Shown: positions 9,098 to 18,860 of the stretch, in pieces | Layout: each line of letters begins with the position of its first letter | How positions within the stretch are numbered: the first letter of the stretch is position 1 | DNA from: Xanthomonas hortorum pv. cynarae | GTDB lineage: Bacteria > Pseudomonadota > Gammaproteobacteria > Xanthomonadales > Xanthomonadaceae | Assembly: GCF_002939985.1 (NCBI RefSeq) | Contig: NZ_MDFM01000003.1 | Coordinates: 165,684-229,683 of the forward strand | Reading direction: 5' to 3' | DNA: 64,000 nucleotides | Translations under genes and position numbers: made by a program | Notes under the pieces: generated by a model | Told to the model about the DNA's origin: nothing | What the model saw: the letters and a program-made list of their open reading frames with translations, nothing else | Database searches by the model: none

Positions 9098-9856
9098 TCA
9101 ATGCACGTCCTTCCAATATTCCTTCTTGAGCAGATAGGCGATGAAGGTCAGCAGGGCCAGAAACAGAATCACCCACACGCCCATGCTTTGCCGCTTCAGC
9201 GCCGCCGGCTCGCCCGCGTATTCCAGGAAGTTGGAGATATCGCGCACGGTCTGATCGAACTCGACTGGTGTCTGGCGTCCCGCTTGACCGAGCTTGAGCG
9301 CCTGCACCGGCTTGTCGCCGGTGGCCTTGTCCGGCGGCCCGTACTGCGCCAGCTGCAGGCCTTGCAGTTCCCACAGCGGGTTGGGCATGGACGCGTTCGG
9401 GAACAACTGGTTGTTCCAGCCCAATGGACGGGTCTGATCCAGATAGAACGACTTGAGGTAGGTATAGACCCAGTCGGTGCCGCGCACGCGGGCGATCAGG
9501 CTCAGATCCGGCGGCGCCTTGCCGAACCATTTGGTCGCTGCATCGTGCGGCATGGTGCCTTCGATGTGCTCGCCGATCTTGGCGCCGGTGAAGTTGAGGT
9601 TGGCCATGACCTCCGCTTCGCTCAAGCCCAGATCGCTGGCCATGCGCGAATAGCGCAGGTATTTCAGCGAATGGCAGCCCGAACAGTAGTTCATGAACAA
9701 CTGCGCCCCACGTTGCAGCGAGGCACGATCGCTTAGATCGTTTCCGGCTTGATGGACCGCACCGCCTTCGGCCGCCATCGCGCCGCCGGCAACGACCAGA
9801 GCGCACAGCAGCGCAACCACGCGTGACTTCCATGACTTCACGATGTGCTTAGTCAT
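9098..9856 (-). CDS. petC: Cytochrome c1, bc1 complex
   Basis: Membrane-anchored c-type cytochrome that takes electrons from the Rieske protein and passes them to soluble cytochrome c. 252 residues: signal peptide (about 1-29, ending AMA-AE), haem-attachment motif CSGCH at 58-62, a candidate distal Met region, and a C-terminal membrane anchor (about 225-244) followed by KKEYWKDVH. Last gene of the petABC operon; its ATG overlaps the petB stop by 8 bases. Confidence 0.96.
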   Translation of the reverse strand: MTKHIVKSWKSRVVALLCALVVAGGAMAAEGGAVHQAGNDLSDRASLQRGAQLFMNYCSGCHSLKYLRYSRMASDLGLSEAEVMANLNFTGAKIGEHIEGTMPHDAATKWFGKAPPDLSLIARVRGTDWVYTYLKSFYLDQTRPLGWNNQLFPNASMPNPLWELQGLQLAQYGPPDKATGDKPVQALKLGQAGRQTPVEFDQTVRDISNFLEYAGEPAALKRQSMGVWVILFLALLTFIAYLLKKEYWKDVH

Positions 9857-11108
9857 GCGTGGTCACCCGCTCCGGTACCGGTTTGGTCTTATCTATCCGT
9901 GTCCACACAGGCATGGTGATGAAGAAGGCGAAATACAGGAAGGTCAGCACCCGCCCGACATAGGTCTCGTGTGCGTCGGTGCCAGGCCCGGAGCCGATTA
10001 CGCCCAGCCATACGAAGCACACCACCAGCACGCCGAGCGCGACCTTGGAGATCCAGCCGCGGTAGCGGATCGAACGCACCTTGGCGCGATCCAGCCATGG
10101 CACCAGAAACAGGATCGCGATCGCCGAGAACATCACCACCACGCCGCCAAGCTTGTTGGGCACCACCCGCAACATCGCGTAGTACGGCGTGTAGTACCAC
10201 ACGGGTTTGATGTGCTCCGGGGTCACCAGCCGGTTGGCCTCGGTGAAGTTGTCGTGCTCCAGGAACAGACCGCCGAACGCCGGCGCGAAGAAGATGATGA
10301 AGGCCGCGATCAGCAGCAGGAAGCCGACACCGACCAGATCCTTGACCGTGTAATACGGATGAAACGGGATACCGTCGGCAGGCTTGTGCGCATCCCAGCG
10401 ATTGCCCTTGGGACCTTTCTTGATGTCGACGCCATCGGGATTGTTGGAGCCCACTTCATGCAGCGCGCCCAGGTGCAGCACGATCAGCAACAACAGCACC
10501 AACGGCAAGGCGATGACGTGCAAGGCAAAGAAGCGGTTGAGCGTGGCATCGCCGGGCAGATAGTCGCCCATGATCCATTCGGTCAAGCCATTGCCGATCA
10601 CCGGAATGGCGCCGAACAACGAGATGATCACCTTCGCGCCCCAGAACGACATCTGCCCCCAGGGCAGCACGTAGCCCATGAAGGCTTCGGCCATCAGCAC
10701 CAGATAGATCAGCATGCCGAGAATCCACACCAGCTCGCGCGGCTTCTGGTAGCTGCCGTACATCAGCCCGCGGAACATGTGCAGATACACCACGATGAAG
10801 AACAGCGAGGCGCCGGTGCTGTGCATGTAGCGGATCAGCCAGCCCCACTCCACGTCGCGCATGATGTATTCGATCGAAGCGAACGCATCGGCAGCGCTGG
10901 TCTTGTAGTGCATCGTCAGGAAGATGCCGGTGACGATCTGGTTGACCAGCACCACCATCGCCAGCGAGCCGAAGTAGTACCAGATGTTGAAGTTCTTCGG
11001 CGCGTAGTACTCGCTGACATGCTTGCGATAGACCGGCATCAGGCCGGGCGCGCGCTCGTTGACCCACTCGAACACGCCGTTCGCGGTACGGACAAGAATA
11101 TTGCTCAT
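9849..11108 (-). CDS. petB: Cytochrome b, bc1 complex
   Basis: Integral membrane subunit carrying haems bL and bH and the quinol oxidation and quinone reduction sites. 419 residues with eight predicted helices; haem-ligand histidines occur in RYMHSTGASLFF / YLHMFRG and in ALHVIALP / LHLGALHE. The Qo-site motif reads PVWY (in HIKPVWYYTPYYAM), the variant known from beta- and gammaproteobacteria rather than PEWY. It overlaps petA by one base and petC by eight, so translational coupling is likely. Confidence 0.97.
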   Translation of the reverse strand: MSNILVRTANGVFEWVNERAPGLMPVYRKHVSEYYAPKNFNIWYYFGSLAMVVLVNQIVTGIFLTMHYKTSAADAFASIEYIMRDVEWGWLIRYMHSTGASLFFIVVYLHMFRGLMYGSYQKPRELVWILGMLIYLVLMAEAFMGYVLPWGQMSFWGAKVIISLFGAIPVIGNGLTEWIMGDYLPGDATLNRFFALHVIALPLVLLLLIVLHLGALHEVGSNNPDGVDIKKGPKGNRWDAHKPADGIPFHPYYTVKDLVGVGFLLLIAAFIIFFAPAFGGLFLEHDNFTEANRLVTPEHIKPVWYYTPYYAMLRVVPNKLGGVVVMFSAIAILFLVPWLDRAKVRSIRYRGWISKVALGVLVVCFVWLGVIGSGPGTDAHETYVGRVLTFLYFAFFITMPVWTRIDKTKPVPERVTTHD

Positions 11109-11752
11109 CAGGCAGCCCCCGTGCTTTTGGCCGACGTACCGGCGCCATCCGGATCGACGCCGATGACAAGCGTGTTGTCGTCCACGTAGTGGTGTGGGGG
11201 CACCAGCAGGTTGATCGGTGCCGGCACGCCATCGAAGACGCGGCCGGACATGTCGAAGCGCGATTTATGGCAGGGGCAGAAGTAGCCGCCCTTCCATTGC
11301 GGGTCATAGGGCTCGGGCCGGATCTCGGCGACCATCTCCGGCGAACACCCCAGATGCGTGCACAGGCCCACCAATACCGAGATATCGGACTTGATCGAGC
11401 GGTACTCGGGGTTCTTCAGCACGTAGTCCGGCTGCTGGTCCTTGTTCTCGGACTTGGGGTCCTTGAGCCGGTCGTCCAGCGAGGGCAGTGCGTCGAGCAT
11501 CGCCTTGGAGCGCTTGACGATCCAGATCGGCTGACCGCGCCACTCCAGAACCAGCCGTTGCCCTTCCTGCAAGGCGCTGATGTCGGCGGTCACCGGTGCG
11601 CCGGCCAATTTGGCGCGTGCACTTGGATTCCACGACTTCACGAACGGAACTGCAACAAATCCTGCTCCGACCGCACCGACCACGGAGGTTGTCGCGGTCA
11701 AAAACCGACGACGCCCGAGATCAGCAGGTGCGTTAACCCCATCGTTGGCCAT
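11108..11752 (-). CDS. petA: Rieske iron-sulfur subunit, bc1 complex
   Basis: 214-residue [2Fe-2S] protein that moves electrons from quinol at the Qo site to cytochrome c1. Cluster ligands are in CTHLGC (131-136) and CPCH (159-162). The N-terminus has GRRRFLTA at about 13-20 followed by a hydrophobic stretch, a Tat-type signal anchor typical of Rieske proteins. First gene of the operon; its promoter should lie in 11753-11929, which contains no other gene. Confidence 0.97.
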   Translation of the reverse strand: MANDGVNAPADLGRRRFLTATTSVVGAVGAGFVAVPFVKSWNPSARAKLAGAPVTADISALQEGQRLVLEWRGQPIWIVKRSKAMLDALPSLDDRLKDPKSENKDQQPDYVLKNPEYRSIKSDISVLVGLCTHLGCSPEMVAEIRPEPYDPQWKGGYFCPCHKSRFDMSGRVFDGVPAPINLLVPPHHYVDDNTLVIGVDPDGAGTSAKSTGAA

Positions 11753-11929
11753 CCGGCTCTCCGATCTTGATTAGGTAGCGTGAGGCTGCCAACGGCTGGC
11801 GGGGGGTCCAGCCGCGATGAATCGACCGCAGTGTAGCGGAACGCTTAATGCACAGACAATGCAATGTACGCAGTCGGAGCTGCGCTGTGCAAACGCTGCA
11901 TGCAGATGCGTGTCGATAACGCACGCAGC

Positions 11930-12922
11930 TCAGTTGGCTGCCGTGCCCTGCCCGCGATAGCGACCGGCCAGCAGGCCGACGCGTTGCACATAGCGCTGGG
12001 TCTCGCTGTAAGGCGGCACGCCGCCGTAGCGATCCACCGCGCCCTCGCCCGCGTTGTAGCCGGCGGCGGCGAGCGTGAGATCGCCGTTGAAGCGTTTCAA
12101 CAACCAGGACAGATACTGCACGCCGCCGCGAATATTTTGCGATGCATCATAGGCGTCGCTGACGCCGAAGCGGCGCGCGGTTCCGGGCATCAGCTGCATC
12201 AACCCTTGCGCGCCGGCACGGCTGAGCGCCAGCGGGTTGTAGGCCGACTCGGCATGGATGATCGCGCGCACGATCGCTTCTTCGACCCCGAACTCACGCG
12301 CCGCCGCGGTGATTTCCTGCTGGTAGGCATTGGTGTTGAGCCGGATCGCACCAAAGTTGACGCCGGGCTTGGCGCCGCAGGCGTAGCAGGTCTCGATAAA
12401 GCTGTAGTGGATGGTGTGCAGGCCTTCGATGCTGGCGACCTGGCGCGGGCGTGCGCTGGTGTAGTGGCGCACGCCGTCCTTCATATAGGAATAGACCTGC
12501 CCGCTGACCACCCGACGCGGATTGACCGCCGTTGCGGCGGCAGGCGCCTGCACGATGGACGTCTCCGACACCGGCAGCGCGCGCGGCACCACGGCTGAAG
12601 CGACCTCGGCAGCGCGACGCGGCGGTTGGCTGACCGGCTGGCTGATGATGGTGGCCGGCGCGCCGCTGTCGATGTTGGCGATGCTGCGCGCCGGGCTGGC
12701 GACCAGGCCTGAGGTCGGGCGTGCCGAGGCAGGCGGTGTGCGGCGGGCAGAGCGATCCGGGGTGTAGCTGCTGATGACGCTGCAGGTGGCGCCGCTCTGG
12801 CGCTTGCTCAAATAACTGGTGATGCCGTCGCCGCTGACGCACTTGTACAGGGTGCCGGCGCTGGCCGGCGCCGCCGACAACGTGACAAGTAACAGCCCCA
12901 GCACTCTTGACATCCCCTTCAT
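11930..12922 (-). CDS. Secreted lytic transglycosylase, SLT domain with DUF4124-like N-terminus
   Basis: Periplasmic peptidoglycan-cleaving enzyme by family. 330 residues from ATG 12922 (an ATG three codons on, 12913, is equally possible): signal peptide ending APASAG, then a DUF4124-like segment (GTLYKCVSGDGITSYLSKR), a low-complexity linker, and a C-terminal SLT domain with the catalytic Glu in HAESAYNPLALS, followed by GAQGLMQLMPGTA and AAAGYNAGEGAVDRYGGVPP. It stands alone on the minus strand; the downstream side (11753-11929) is the petA promoter region. Confidence 0.9.
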   Translation of the reverse strand: MKGMSRVLGLLLVTLSAAPASAGTLYKCVSGDGITSYLSKRQSGATCSVISSYTPDRSARRTPPASARPTSGLVASPARSIANIDSGAPATIISQPVSQPPRRAAEVASAVVPRALPVSETSIVQAPAAATAVNPRRVVSGQVYSYMKDGVRHYTSARPRQVASIEGLHTIHYSFIETCYACGAKPGVNFGAIRLNTNAYQQEITAAAREFGVEEAIVRAIIHAESAYNPLALSRAGAQGLMQLMPGTARRFGVSDAYDASQNIRGGVQYLSWLLKRFNGDLTLAAAGYNAGEGAVDRYGGVPPYSETQRYVQRVGLLAGRYRGQGTAAN

Positions 12923-12971
12923 GTGGCGGAGTGTCCCAGCTTGCCCTGGGCTTGCCAAGTGTCGGCAGGCG

Positions 12972-13936
12972 TTACCGGGGCAGCTGGTCCAGTTGCGCGC
13001 GCAACGCGTTCAGGGCCTGGGTCAGGGGTTCACGCATATCGGCAGGAGAGATCGCCTCGAACGGCAGTTCGAGCAACAGCAGATTGGCCGCCAGGGCCGG
13101 CATGCTCGGGGCGCCCAGACCGAGCCAGCAATGCGCGGGGCCGTCGGCTTCCAGCGCCCCCAGCCAGGGCGGAATACGGGCGGCGAGTGTATCAAGCGTG
13201 CCTTGCAGGCGTACCCGCGCCCGGCATGGGAATGGCGACTCGCCGATCGCCTTGCGCAACAACTGCAGCGGTTCTTCCGGCAGCGCACGGGCGGCGAACT
13301 GCGCGCCGGTCGCGACGGCCTGATCGATACGGTCGGCACGCAGGGTGCGCCAGTCCTGGCGCTCGCAGTCCCAGACCAGCAAGTACCAGCGCCGCCCGTA
13401 ATTCACCAGCAACGCCGGCTCGACGCAGCGGGTGATCGGCGCGCCAGAGTGGCGGCGATAGTCCAGCCGCAAGGTAATGCGGTCGCGGCAGGCACTGGCC
13501 AGTTGCGCCAGCAGTGCCGCGTCCACCAACGCGCTGGCGTCCATGATCGGCAGACTGGCCATGGCCGCATGCGCGGCGCTGGCGCGCTGGCCACTGCGTC
13601 GCGGCAACAGCGGATCGAGCTTGGCCAGCACCCGCGCCGCTGCCGCGTCCATGTCGCGGATCGTCGGCGCGGCCGCGCGCAAGGCGATCGCCACGGTGAG
13701 CGCTTCGTCTTCTTCGAACAACAGCGGCAAGGCGGCTGCGCCCTGCCCTAGCCGATAGCCGCCACCGGTTCCTGGCGCGGCCTGTATCGGGTAGCCAAGC
13801 TCGCGCAGGCGGTCGATATCGCGCCGCACGCTGCGCGGATGAATTTCCAGGCGCTCAGCCAGGGCCACGCCGGACCAGCTCCGGCCGCCTGCAGCAGAGA
13901 AAGCAGACGCAACAGGCGGGCAGCGGTCGAGGCCAT
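12972..13936 (-). pseudogene. YafY-type HTH/WYL transcriptional regulator, frameshifted near codon 16
   Basis: The C-terminal frame reads as a normal WYL-domain regulator: a DeoR-like helix-turn-helix (SGVALAERLEIHPRSVRRDI, then DRLRELGYP), a GGYRLG wing, and a WYL-type region (LLVNYGRRWYLLVW). The matching N-terminus, MASTAARLLRLLSLLQ, is in another frame from the ATG at 13936. The two join if one base is added near 13880-13892, for example one more G in GCGGCCGG. The 965-base span is one short of a multiple of three. As written, translation from the ATG ends near 13748. A GTG just after the shift could start a protein lacking part of the HTH. It is divergent from the GST gene, a usual regulator-target arrangement. 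Real mutation and sequencing error cannot be told apart here. Confidence 0.78.
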
Positions 13937-14054
13937 CGCGCCACCGTATTGCGGACAGAAAGTGTCCGCAATAGCTGTATAGGATTGCGTCATCACGTGT
14001 CGCTGCACCAATGCCCGCTACTTGCACTCTTCTCCTGGCCACCAAGGACTCGCA

Positions 14055-14669
14055 ATGCCCGACGACCGCCACATCACACTTTTCCACAATCCCCGCTCGC
14101 GCTCGCGCGGCGTGCTGGTCCTGCTGGAAGAGCTCGGCGCCAGTTACAGCCTGCAGATCCTCGACCTGGAAAAAGGCGAACAGCTCGCACCTGAGTACCT
14201 GGCGATCAACCCGATGGGCAAGATCCCGGCGATCCGGCATGGCGACAGCGTGGTCACCGAACAGGGCGCGATCTATCAGTACCTGGCCGAGCTGTATCCG
14301 GAAGCCGGCCTGTCGCCAGCATCGGGCGATGCCGATCGCGGCGCCTATCTGCGCTGGCTGGCCTTCTACGGTTCGGCGTTCGAGCCGGCGATCATCGACC
14401 GCGCGATGAAACGCGACGCGCCGCCGCGCGCGATCTCGCCCTACGCCGACTGCGCCACGGTGCTGCAGGTGATCGATGCGCAGCTGGCCAAGGGCGACTA
14501 TCTCCTGGGCCAGCGCTGCAGCGCGGCCGATGTGCTGTGGGGCGGCGCGCTGGGCTGGATGGTCGATTTCGGCCTGGTCGATCCGCCTGCCACGACCCGC
14601 GCCTATATTGCACGCATGGCCGACCGGCCGGCATTCGGCCGCGCCGAGGCGATCAATGCAAGGCCCTGA
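14055..14669 (+). CDS. Glutathione S-transferase family protein
   Basis: 204 residues. The N-terminal thioredoxin-like domain has ITLFHNPRSRSRG, INPMGKIPAI with the cis-Pro, and TEQGAIYQYLAE, the ESxAI-like glutathione-binding strand. The C-terminal helical domain follows from about residue 90, with FSAADVLWG-like SAADVLWGGALGW. The start at 14055 begins just before the fold; upstream in-frame codons at 14022 would add a non-conserved tail. It lies divergently from the broken WYL regulator, which is its probable controller. Substrate unknown. Confidence 0.88.
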   Translation: MPDDRHITLFHNPRSRSRGVLVLLEELGASYSLQILDLEKGEQLAPEYLAINPMGKIPAIRHGDSVVTEQGAIYQYLAELYPEAGLSPASGDADRGAYLRWLAFYGSAFEPAIIDRAMKRDAPPRAISPYADCATVLQVIDAQLAKGDYLLGQRCSAADVLWGGALGWMVDFGLVDPPATTRAYIARMADRPAFGRAEAINARP

Positions 14670-14738
14670 GCATCCGGACGCAGCCGGCGCAAGCGGGTAA
14701 ACTACGCGGCTATCTTCTACCCGCCTGGAATAAGCGCC

Positions 14739-16208
14739 ATGCCCGGGACATCCGTTTCCGATCTGTCCGCGGCCACCACCGTGGACGCACCTGCCCTGTT
14801 GCCGCTGCCCGTGGCACGCCCGGCAGCGCCCGCCGTGGTGCGCGGCAAGCTGTACATCAAGACCCACGGGTGCCAGATGAACGAGTACGACTCGGCCAAG
14901 ATGGCCGACGTACTCGCCGCCTCCGAAGGCCTGGAGCTGACCGACAACCCCGAAGACGCCGACGTGGTGCTGGTCAATACCTGCTCCATCCGCGAGAAGG
15001 CGCAGGAAAAGGTGTTCAGCCAGCTGGGCCGCTGGCGCTTGCTCAAGGAGAGCAGGCACAAGGCCGGCGGCACGCCTGTGATCATCGGTGTTGGCGGCTG
15101 CGTGGCCTCGCAGGAAGGCGAAGCCATCGTCAAGCGCGCGCCGTATGTGGATCTGGTGTTCGGCCCGCAGACCCTACATCGCCTGCCCGAGCTGATCCGC
15201 GCGCGGCGCGAATCGGGCAAGTCGCAGGTCGACATCAGCTTCCCGGAAATCGAAAAGTTCGATCGCCTGCCCGAGCCGCGTGCCGATGGCCCGTCGGCGT
15301 TCGTGTCGATCATGGAAGGCTGCTCCAAATACTGCTCGTTCTGCGTGGTGCCCTATACCCGCGGCGAAGAAGTGAGCCGGCCGTTCGAAGACGTGCTGGT
15401 GGAAGTGGCGCAACTGGCCGCGCAAGGCGTGCGCGAGATCAATCTGCTCGGCCAGAACGTCAACGCGTATCGCGGTGCATATGGCGCCGATGCGGGAGAC
15501 GCCGCGCAGTACGCGGATCTGGGCTTGCTGATTCGCACCATCGCGCAGATCGACGGCGTCGGTCGTATTCGTTTCACCACCTCGCATCCGCTGGAGTTTT
15601 CCGATTCGCTGGTGGATGCGTATCGCGACGTGCCGCAGCTGGCCAATTACCTGCACCTGCCGGTACAGGCTGGCAGCGACCGCATTCTGTCGGCGATGAA
15701 GCGCGGCTACACCGCGCTGGAATTCAAGTCCAAGATCCGCAAGCTGCGCGCGGTGCGCCCGGACATTTCGATCAGTTCGGACTTCATCGTCGGCTTCCCC
15801 GGCGAAACCGAAGCGGATTTCGAAAAGACCATGAAGTTGATCGAAGACGTGGGCTTCGATCAGAGTTTTTCCTTCATCTATTCGCGTCGCCCTGGAACGC
15901 CGGCCTCGGATCTGCAGGACGACATGCCCGATGCCGTCAAACAGGCGCGCCTGGCACGTTTGCAGGCGCAGATCAATGCGCATGCCACACGTATTTCGCA
16001 GTCCATGGTCGGTAGCGTGCAGCGGGTGCTGGTGGAAGGCCCCTCGCGGCGCGATCCCAACGAATTGACCGGCAAGAGCGAGAACATGCGCCCGGTGAAT
16101 TTCCCCGGCAATGCGCGCTTGATCGGGCAATTCGTCGATGTGGTGATCACCGAGGCAATGAGCAATTCGCTGCGTGGTCGTATCCACCTGGATGAAAACG
16201 CACGCTGA
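14739..16208 (+). CDS. miaB: tRNA-2-methylthio-N6-dimethylallyladenosine synthase
   Basis: Radical-SAM methylthiotransferase that converts i6A37 to ms2i6A37 in tRNAs reading UNN codons. 489 residues: UPF0004 domain with the three auxiliary-cluster cysteines C45 ([11 protein letters not shown]), C82 and C121, radical SAM motif CSKYCSFC (C195, C199, C202), and a C-terminal TRAM domain. The N-terminal 34 residues are longer than in E. coli MiaB. phoH follows after a 530-base spacer. Confidence 0.97.
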   Translation: MPGTSVSDLSAATTVDAPALLPLPVARPAAPAVVRGKLYIKTHGCQMNEYDSAKMADVLAASEGLELTDNPEDADVVLVNTCSIREKAQEKVFSQLGRWRLLKESRHKAGGTPVIIGVGGCVASQEGEAIVKRAPYVDLVFGPQTLHRLPELIRARRESGKSQVDISFPEIEKFDRLPEPRADGPSAFVSIMEGCSKYCSFCVVPYTRGEEVSRPFEDVLVEVAQLAAQGVREINLLGQNVNAYRGAYGADAGDAAQYADLGLLIRTIAQIDGVGRIRFTTSHPLEFSDSLVDAYRDVPQLANYLHLPVQAGSDRILSAMKRGYTALEFKSKIRKLRAVRPDISISSDFIVGFPGETEADFEKTMKLIEDVGFDQSFSFIYSRRPGTPASDLQDDMPDAVKQARLARLQAQINAHATRISQSMVGSVQRVLVEGPSRRDPNELTGKSENMRPVNFPGNARLIGQFVDVVITEAMSNSLRGRIHLDENAR

Positions 16209-16738
16209 TGCAGCGCAGGCGCCGGATTGCTCGGCGCCATGTTGAAGGCATCGCTTGCATCACGCGTTGCCCGCGATCCGTACAACCTGCGCCAGCCACG
16301 CTCATGCGGCTCACCTGAGCTATTCCTTGCAGTCGCAGACAACGACAAGCATCGACATGATCCGTCGCGTCGCTCGCTGCGCGCACTGGTGGCGAAAAAT
16401 TCGCCACCCATCCACAACGCCTTGCTACACAAGGCCGCGTGACACTTACCCACAGGCTTTACCGAATTCGATCCACATCGGTTGTGGACAAGCGCACGCA
16501 CACTGGCGATTTTTTCACCACCACCCTGCCGGGCCTTACGCCAGTAAGCGTCACCAATTCTATCCACAGGTTGTGGATGCGTGACTCCACAGCGCTTGTG
16601 GAGAACTCGAACGCGCAGGCGGGCGCGCGCATGGTCACGCCGCCGTGCCGCCGGGCATGTTGGTGGGATCACACGCTGCGCGCTACCCTTTTCGTACCGC
16701 CCTACCGACGCCGCATGCATGCGCTGTCCGAGCCGACC
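16209..16738. other. Spacer before phoH with repeated TCCACA/TGTGGA motifs
   Basis: 530 bases with no convincing gene. Between 16404 and 16610 are at least seven TCCACA or TGTGGA cores, several paired as palindromes: ATCCACATCGGTTGTGGACA, ATCCACAGGTTGTGGAT and CTCCACAGCGCTTGTGGAG. Flanking bases make several of them one mismatch from the DnaA box TTWTNCACA. It must also hold the phoH promoter. Confidence 0.55.
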
Positions 16739-17722
16739 ATGAACTCAACTGCACACCGCGACTTCACCCTGGAACCCGACGACACCGAGCGCCTGGCCAA
16801 TCTGGCCGGCCCGTTCGACGCGCACTTGCGCCAGATCGAACTCAAGCTCGGCGTGGAGATCGCCAACCGCGGCAACATCTTCCGTGTCACCGGCCCGGAG
16901 CCGGCGATCACCGCCGCGCAGACGCTGCTGATCGCCTTGTACGACGAGGCCGCCTCCACCGTTTTCGACAACCACGCGATCCATCTGCGCCTGAACGATG
17001 CCAACGTCGAACACGTGGTCGAGCGTTCCTACGAAGCCCAGGACGTGGCGATCAAGGTCAAGCGCGGCACCGTACGTGGACGCGGCGCCAACCAGGCCAA
17101 ATACCTGCATGCGATCGCCACCCACGACATCAACTTCGGCATCGGCCCGGCCGGTACCGGCAAGACCTTCCTGGCGGTCGCCTGCGCCGTGGAAGCCTTG
17201 AACGAATCGCGCGTGCAGCGACTGATTCTGGTGCGCCCAGCGGTGGAAGCCGGCGAAAAACTTGGCTTTCTGCCCGGCGATCTGAGCCAGAAGGTGGACC
17301 CATACCTGCGCCCGCTGTACGACGCGCTATACGAAATGCTGGGCGTGGAAAAAGTGGTCAAGCTGCTGGAGCGCAACGTCATCGAGATCGCGCCGCTGGC
17401 GTATATGCGCGGCCGCACGCTCAACGATGCCTACGTGATTCTCGACGAAGCGCAGAACACCACCATCGAGCAGATGAAGATGTTCCTGACCCGCCTGGGC
17501 TTCGGCTCCACCGCAGTGATCACCGGCGACCTGACCCAGGTCGACCTGCCCAAACACGTCAAATCCGGCCTGCGCGATGCAGTGGAAGTGTTGCGCGATG
17601 TGGACGGCGCCAGCTTCACCTTTTTCGAAGCACGCGACGTGGTGCGCCACCCGCTGGTGCAGCGCATCGTGACTGCCTACGAGAAGCGCGATAGCGCCTT
17701 GCTCCCGCCAGCGACCGATTGA
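16739..17722 (+). CDS. ybeZ: PhoH family ATPase (YbeZ)
   Basis: 327 residues from ATG 16739 (an in-frame ATG at 16715 is the alternative). An N-terminal KH-like segment precedes a P-loop ATPase domain: Walker A GPAGTGKT at about 136-143, Walker B VILDEAQN, and VRPAVEAGEKLGFLPGD. YbeZ works with YbeY in ribosome and RNA quality control in characterised bacteria, and the order ybeZ-ybeY-corC is conserved here, interrupted by two small secreted-protein genes. Confidence 0.95.
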   Translation: MNSTAHRDFTLEPDDTERLANLAGPFDAHLRQIELKLGVEIANRGNIFRVTGPEPAITAAQTLLIALYDEAASTVFDNHAIHLRLNDANVEHVVERSYEAQDVAIKVKRGTVRGRGANQAKYLHAIATHDINFGIGPAGTGKTFLAVACAVEALNESRVQRLILVRPAVEAGEKLGFLPGDLSQKVDPYLRPLYDALYEMLGVEKVVKLLERNVIEIAPLAYMRGRTLNDAYVILDEAQNTTIEQMKMFLTRLGFGSTAVITGDLTQVDLPKHVKSGLRDAVEVLRDVDGASFTFFEARDVVRHPLVQRIVTAYEKRDSALLPPATD

Positions 17723-17724
17723 CC

Positions 17725-18273
17725 ATGCATGGCACCGGTCTACTGTTGGGGATGTGGTTGGTGCTGGCTTGCCAGGGATCGGCGCAGGCGCAAGTATCCG
17801 AACAGACTGACACGACGACGCGCGTCATGCTGCGACAGCAACTTGCCGCTTCCTGTGTGTCGGTGGCCGCTGCGCAAGTGAGCATCCTGTTGGACCGGGC
17901 CGAGCTGGAACAAATCGCGCTGATGAAGCCTGCACTACCCGTTGCAGCAGCTGACGACGATACACAGCGGCAGGCACTACTTGCAGGCACACGGGCGCAG
18001 GCGCTACTTGCCTCTACCGGCATGGCGCACGACCGCTTCGGATGCGCAATAGTTCGGGAGGACAAGGAAAGCGCCGACGCGCGCTATCTGGTCGGTCGCT
18101 TGCTGGAGCATGGCCAAGCCGCGATATGGACGCAGGCGCCACCGGGTTTCGCGCCTGCCCTCGAGGTCAGGCGGGTCGATCCACATTGCCAAAACGGGCC
18201 GATGGGCAGTGCTTTCTATCGCGTCGCCGACGGCGGTGCGCTGGTGCTAGTGCTAGTCGAGTGCGTCCGCTAA
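17725..18273 (+). CDS. Secreted protein of unknown function between ybeZ and ybeY
   Basis: 182 residues from ATG 17725, two bases after the ybeZ stop, so probably cotranslated with it. A signal peptide (about 1-23, ending SAQAQ) is clear; the mature part is Ala-rich with two widely spaced Cys (in RFGCAIVR and PHCQNG) that could form a disulfide. No family recognised. GC content and codon use look native. Confidence 0.7.
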   Translation: MHGTGLLLGMWLVLACQGSAQAQVSEQTDTTTRVMLRQQLAASCVSVAAAQVSILLDRAELEQIALMKPALPVAAADDDTQRQALLAGTRAQALLASTGMAHDRFGCAIVREDKESADARYLVGRLLEHGQAAIWTQAPPGFAPALEVRRVDPHCQNGPMGSAFYRVADGGALVLVLVECVR

Positions 18274-18374
18274 TGTCCGACCGATCGCTTACGGACGCGC
18301 GCGCAGGCGTCGCAGCAAGACACCACTCGCGCGATACTTGTCACCCCTGCCTGCTCTGAATGCTGGTGTTCCCC

Positions 18375-18860
18375 ATGACCAAGGGCCCCATCCGTCTCGA
18401 CGTCGCTGTCAGTTACGCGCTGCCGCGCGCCGGTTTGCCCTCGGCGGTGAGTTTTCGTAAGTGGGTGGCCGCCGCGCTGAAGGGACGTATTCGCGAGGCC
18501 GATCTGGCGGTGCGCATTGTCGATGAGAAGGAAGGCTGCTCGCTCAACCATCATTACCGCGGCAAGGATTACGCCACCAATGTGCTGAGTTTTCCGGCCG
18601 AGTTGCCCGAAGGCCTGCCCAAGGGCGTCAAGATGCCGCTGCTGGGCGATCTGGTGATCTGCGCGCCGGTGGTGGCGCGCGAGGCGGCCGAACAAGGCAA
18701 ATCGCTGGCCTCGCATTACGCGCATCTGACCGTGCATGGCACCTTGCATCTGCTCGGATGGGACCACGAAGACGACAAGGAGGCCGATGCGATGGAACAA
18801 CTCGAACGCGAGATCCTGGCCGATCTAGGTATCGACGACCCGTACGCGGGGGAACTTTGA
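18375..18860 (+). CDS. ybeY: rRNA maturation endoribonuclease YbeY
   Basis: Zinc-dependent metalloprotein needed for 16S rRNA 3'-end processing and ribosome quality control. 161 residues from ATG 18375 (18360 is an alternative), with the signature [11 protein letters not shown] at 121-131 supplying the three Zn-binding His (121, 125, 131), and [12 protein letters not shown] upstream. The stop overlaps the next gene's ATG in a TGATG. Confidence 0.96.
   Translation: MTKGPIRLDVAVSYALPRAGLPSAVSFRKWVAAALKGRIREADLAVRIVDEKEGCSLNHHYRGKDYATNVLSFPAELPEGLPKGVKMPLLGDLVICAPVVAREAAEQGKSLASHYAHLTVHGTLHLLGWDHEDDKEADAMEQLEREILADLGIDDPYAGEL

Noticed and set aside
9843..11189. A 448-codon plus-strand frame across petB
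   Set aside because: His-rich antisense product of cytochrome b; no signal, domain or ribosome site.
12972..15059. A 695-codon open frame on the minus strand covering the WYL regulator, GST and miaB start
   Set aside because: Only its C-terminal third resembles a protein (the WYL regulator). The rest is antisense to GST and miaB and reflects GC-rich codon bias.
16404..16610. Chromosomal origin of replication
   Set aside because: No dnaA, dnaN, gyrB or rpmH nearby and no AT-rich unwinding region; kept only as a DnaA-box-like cluster.
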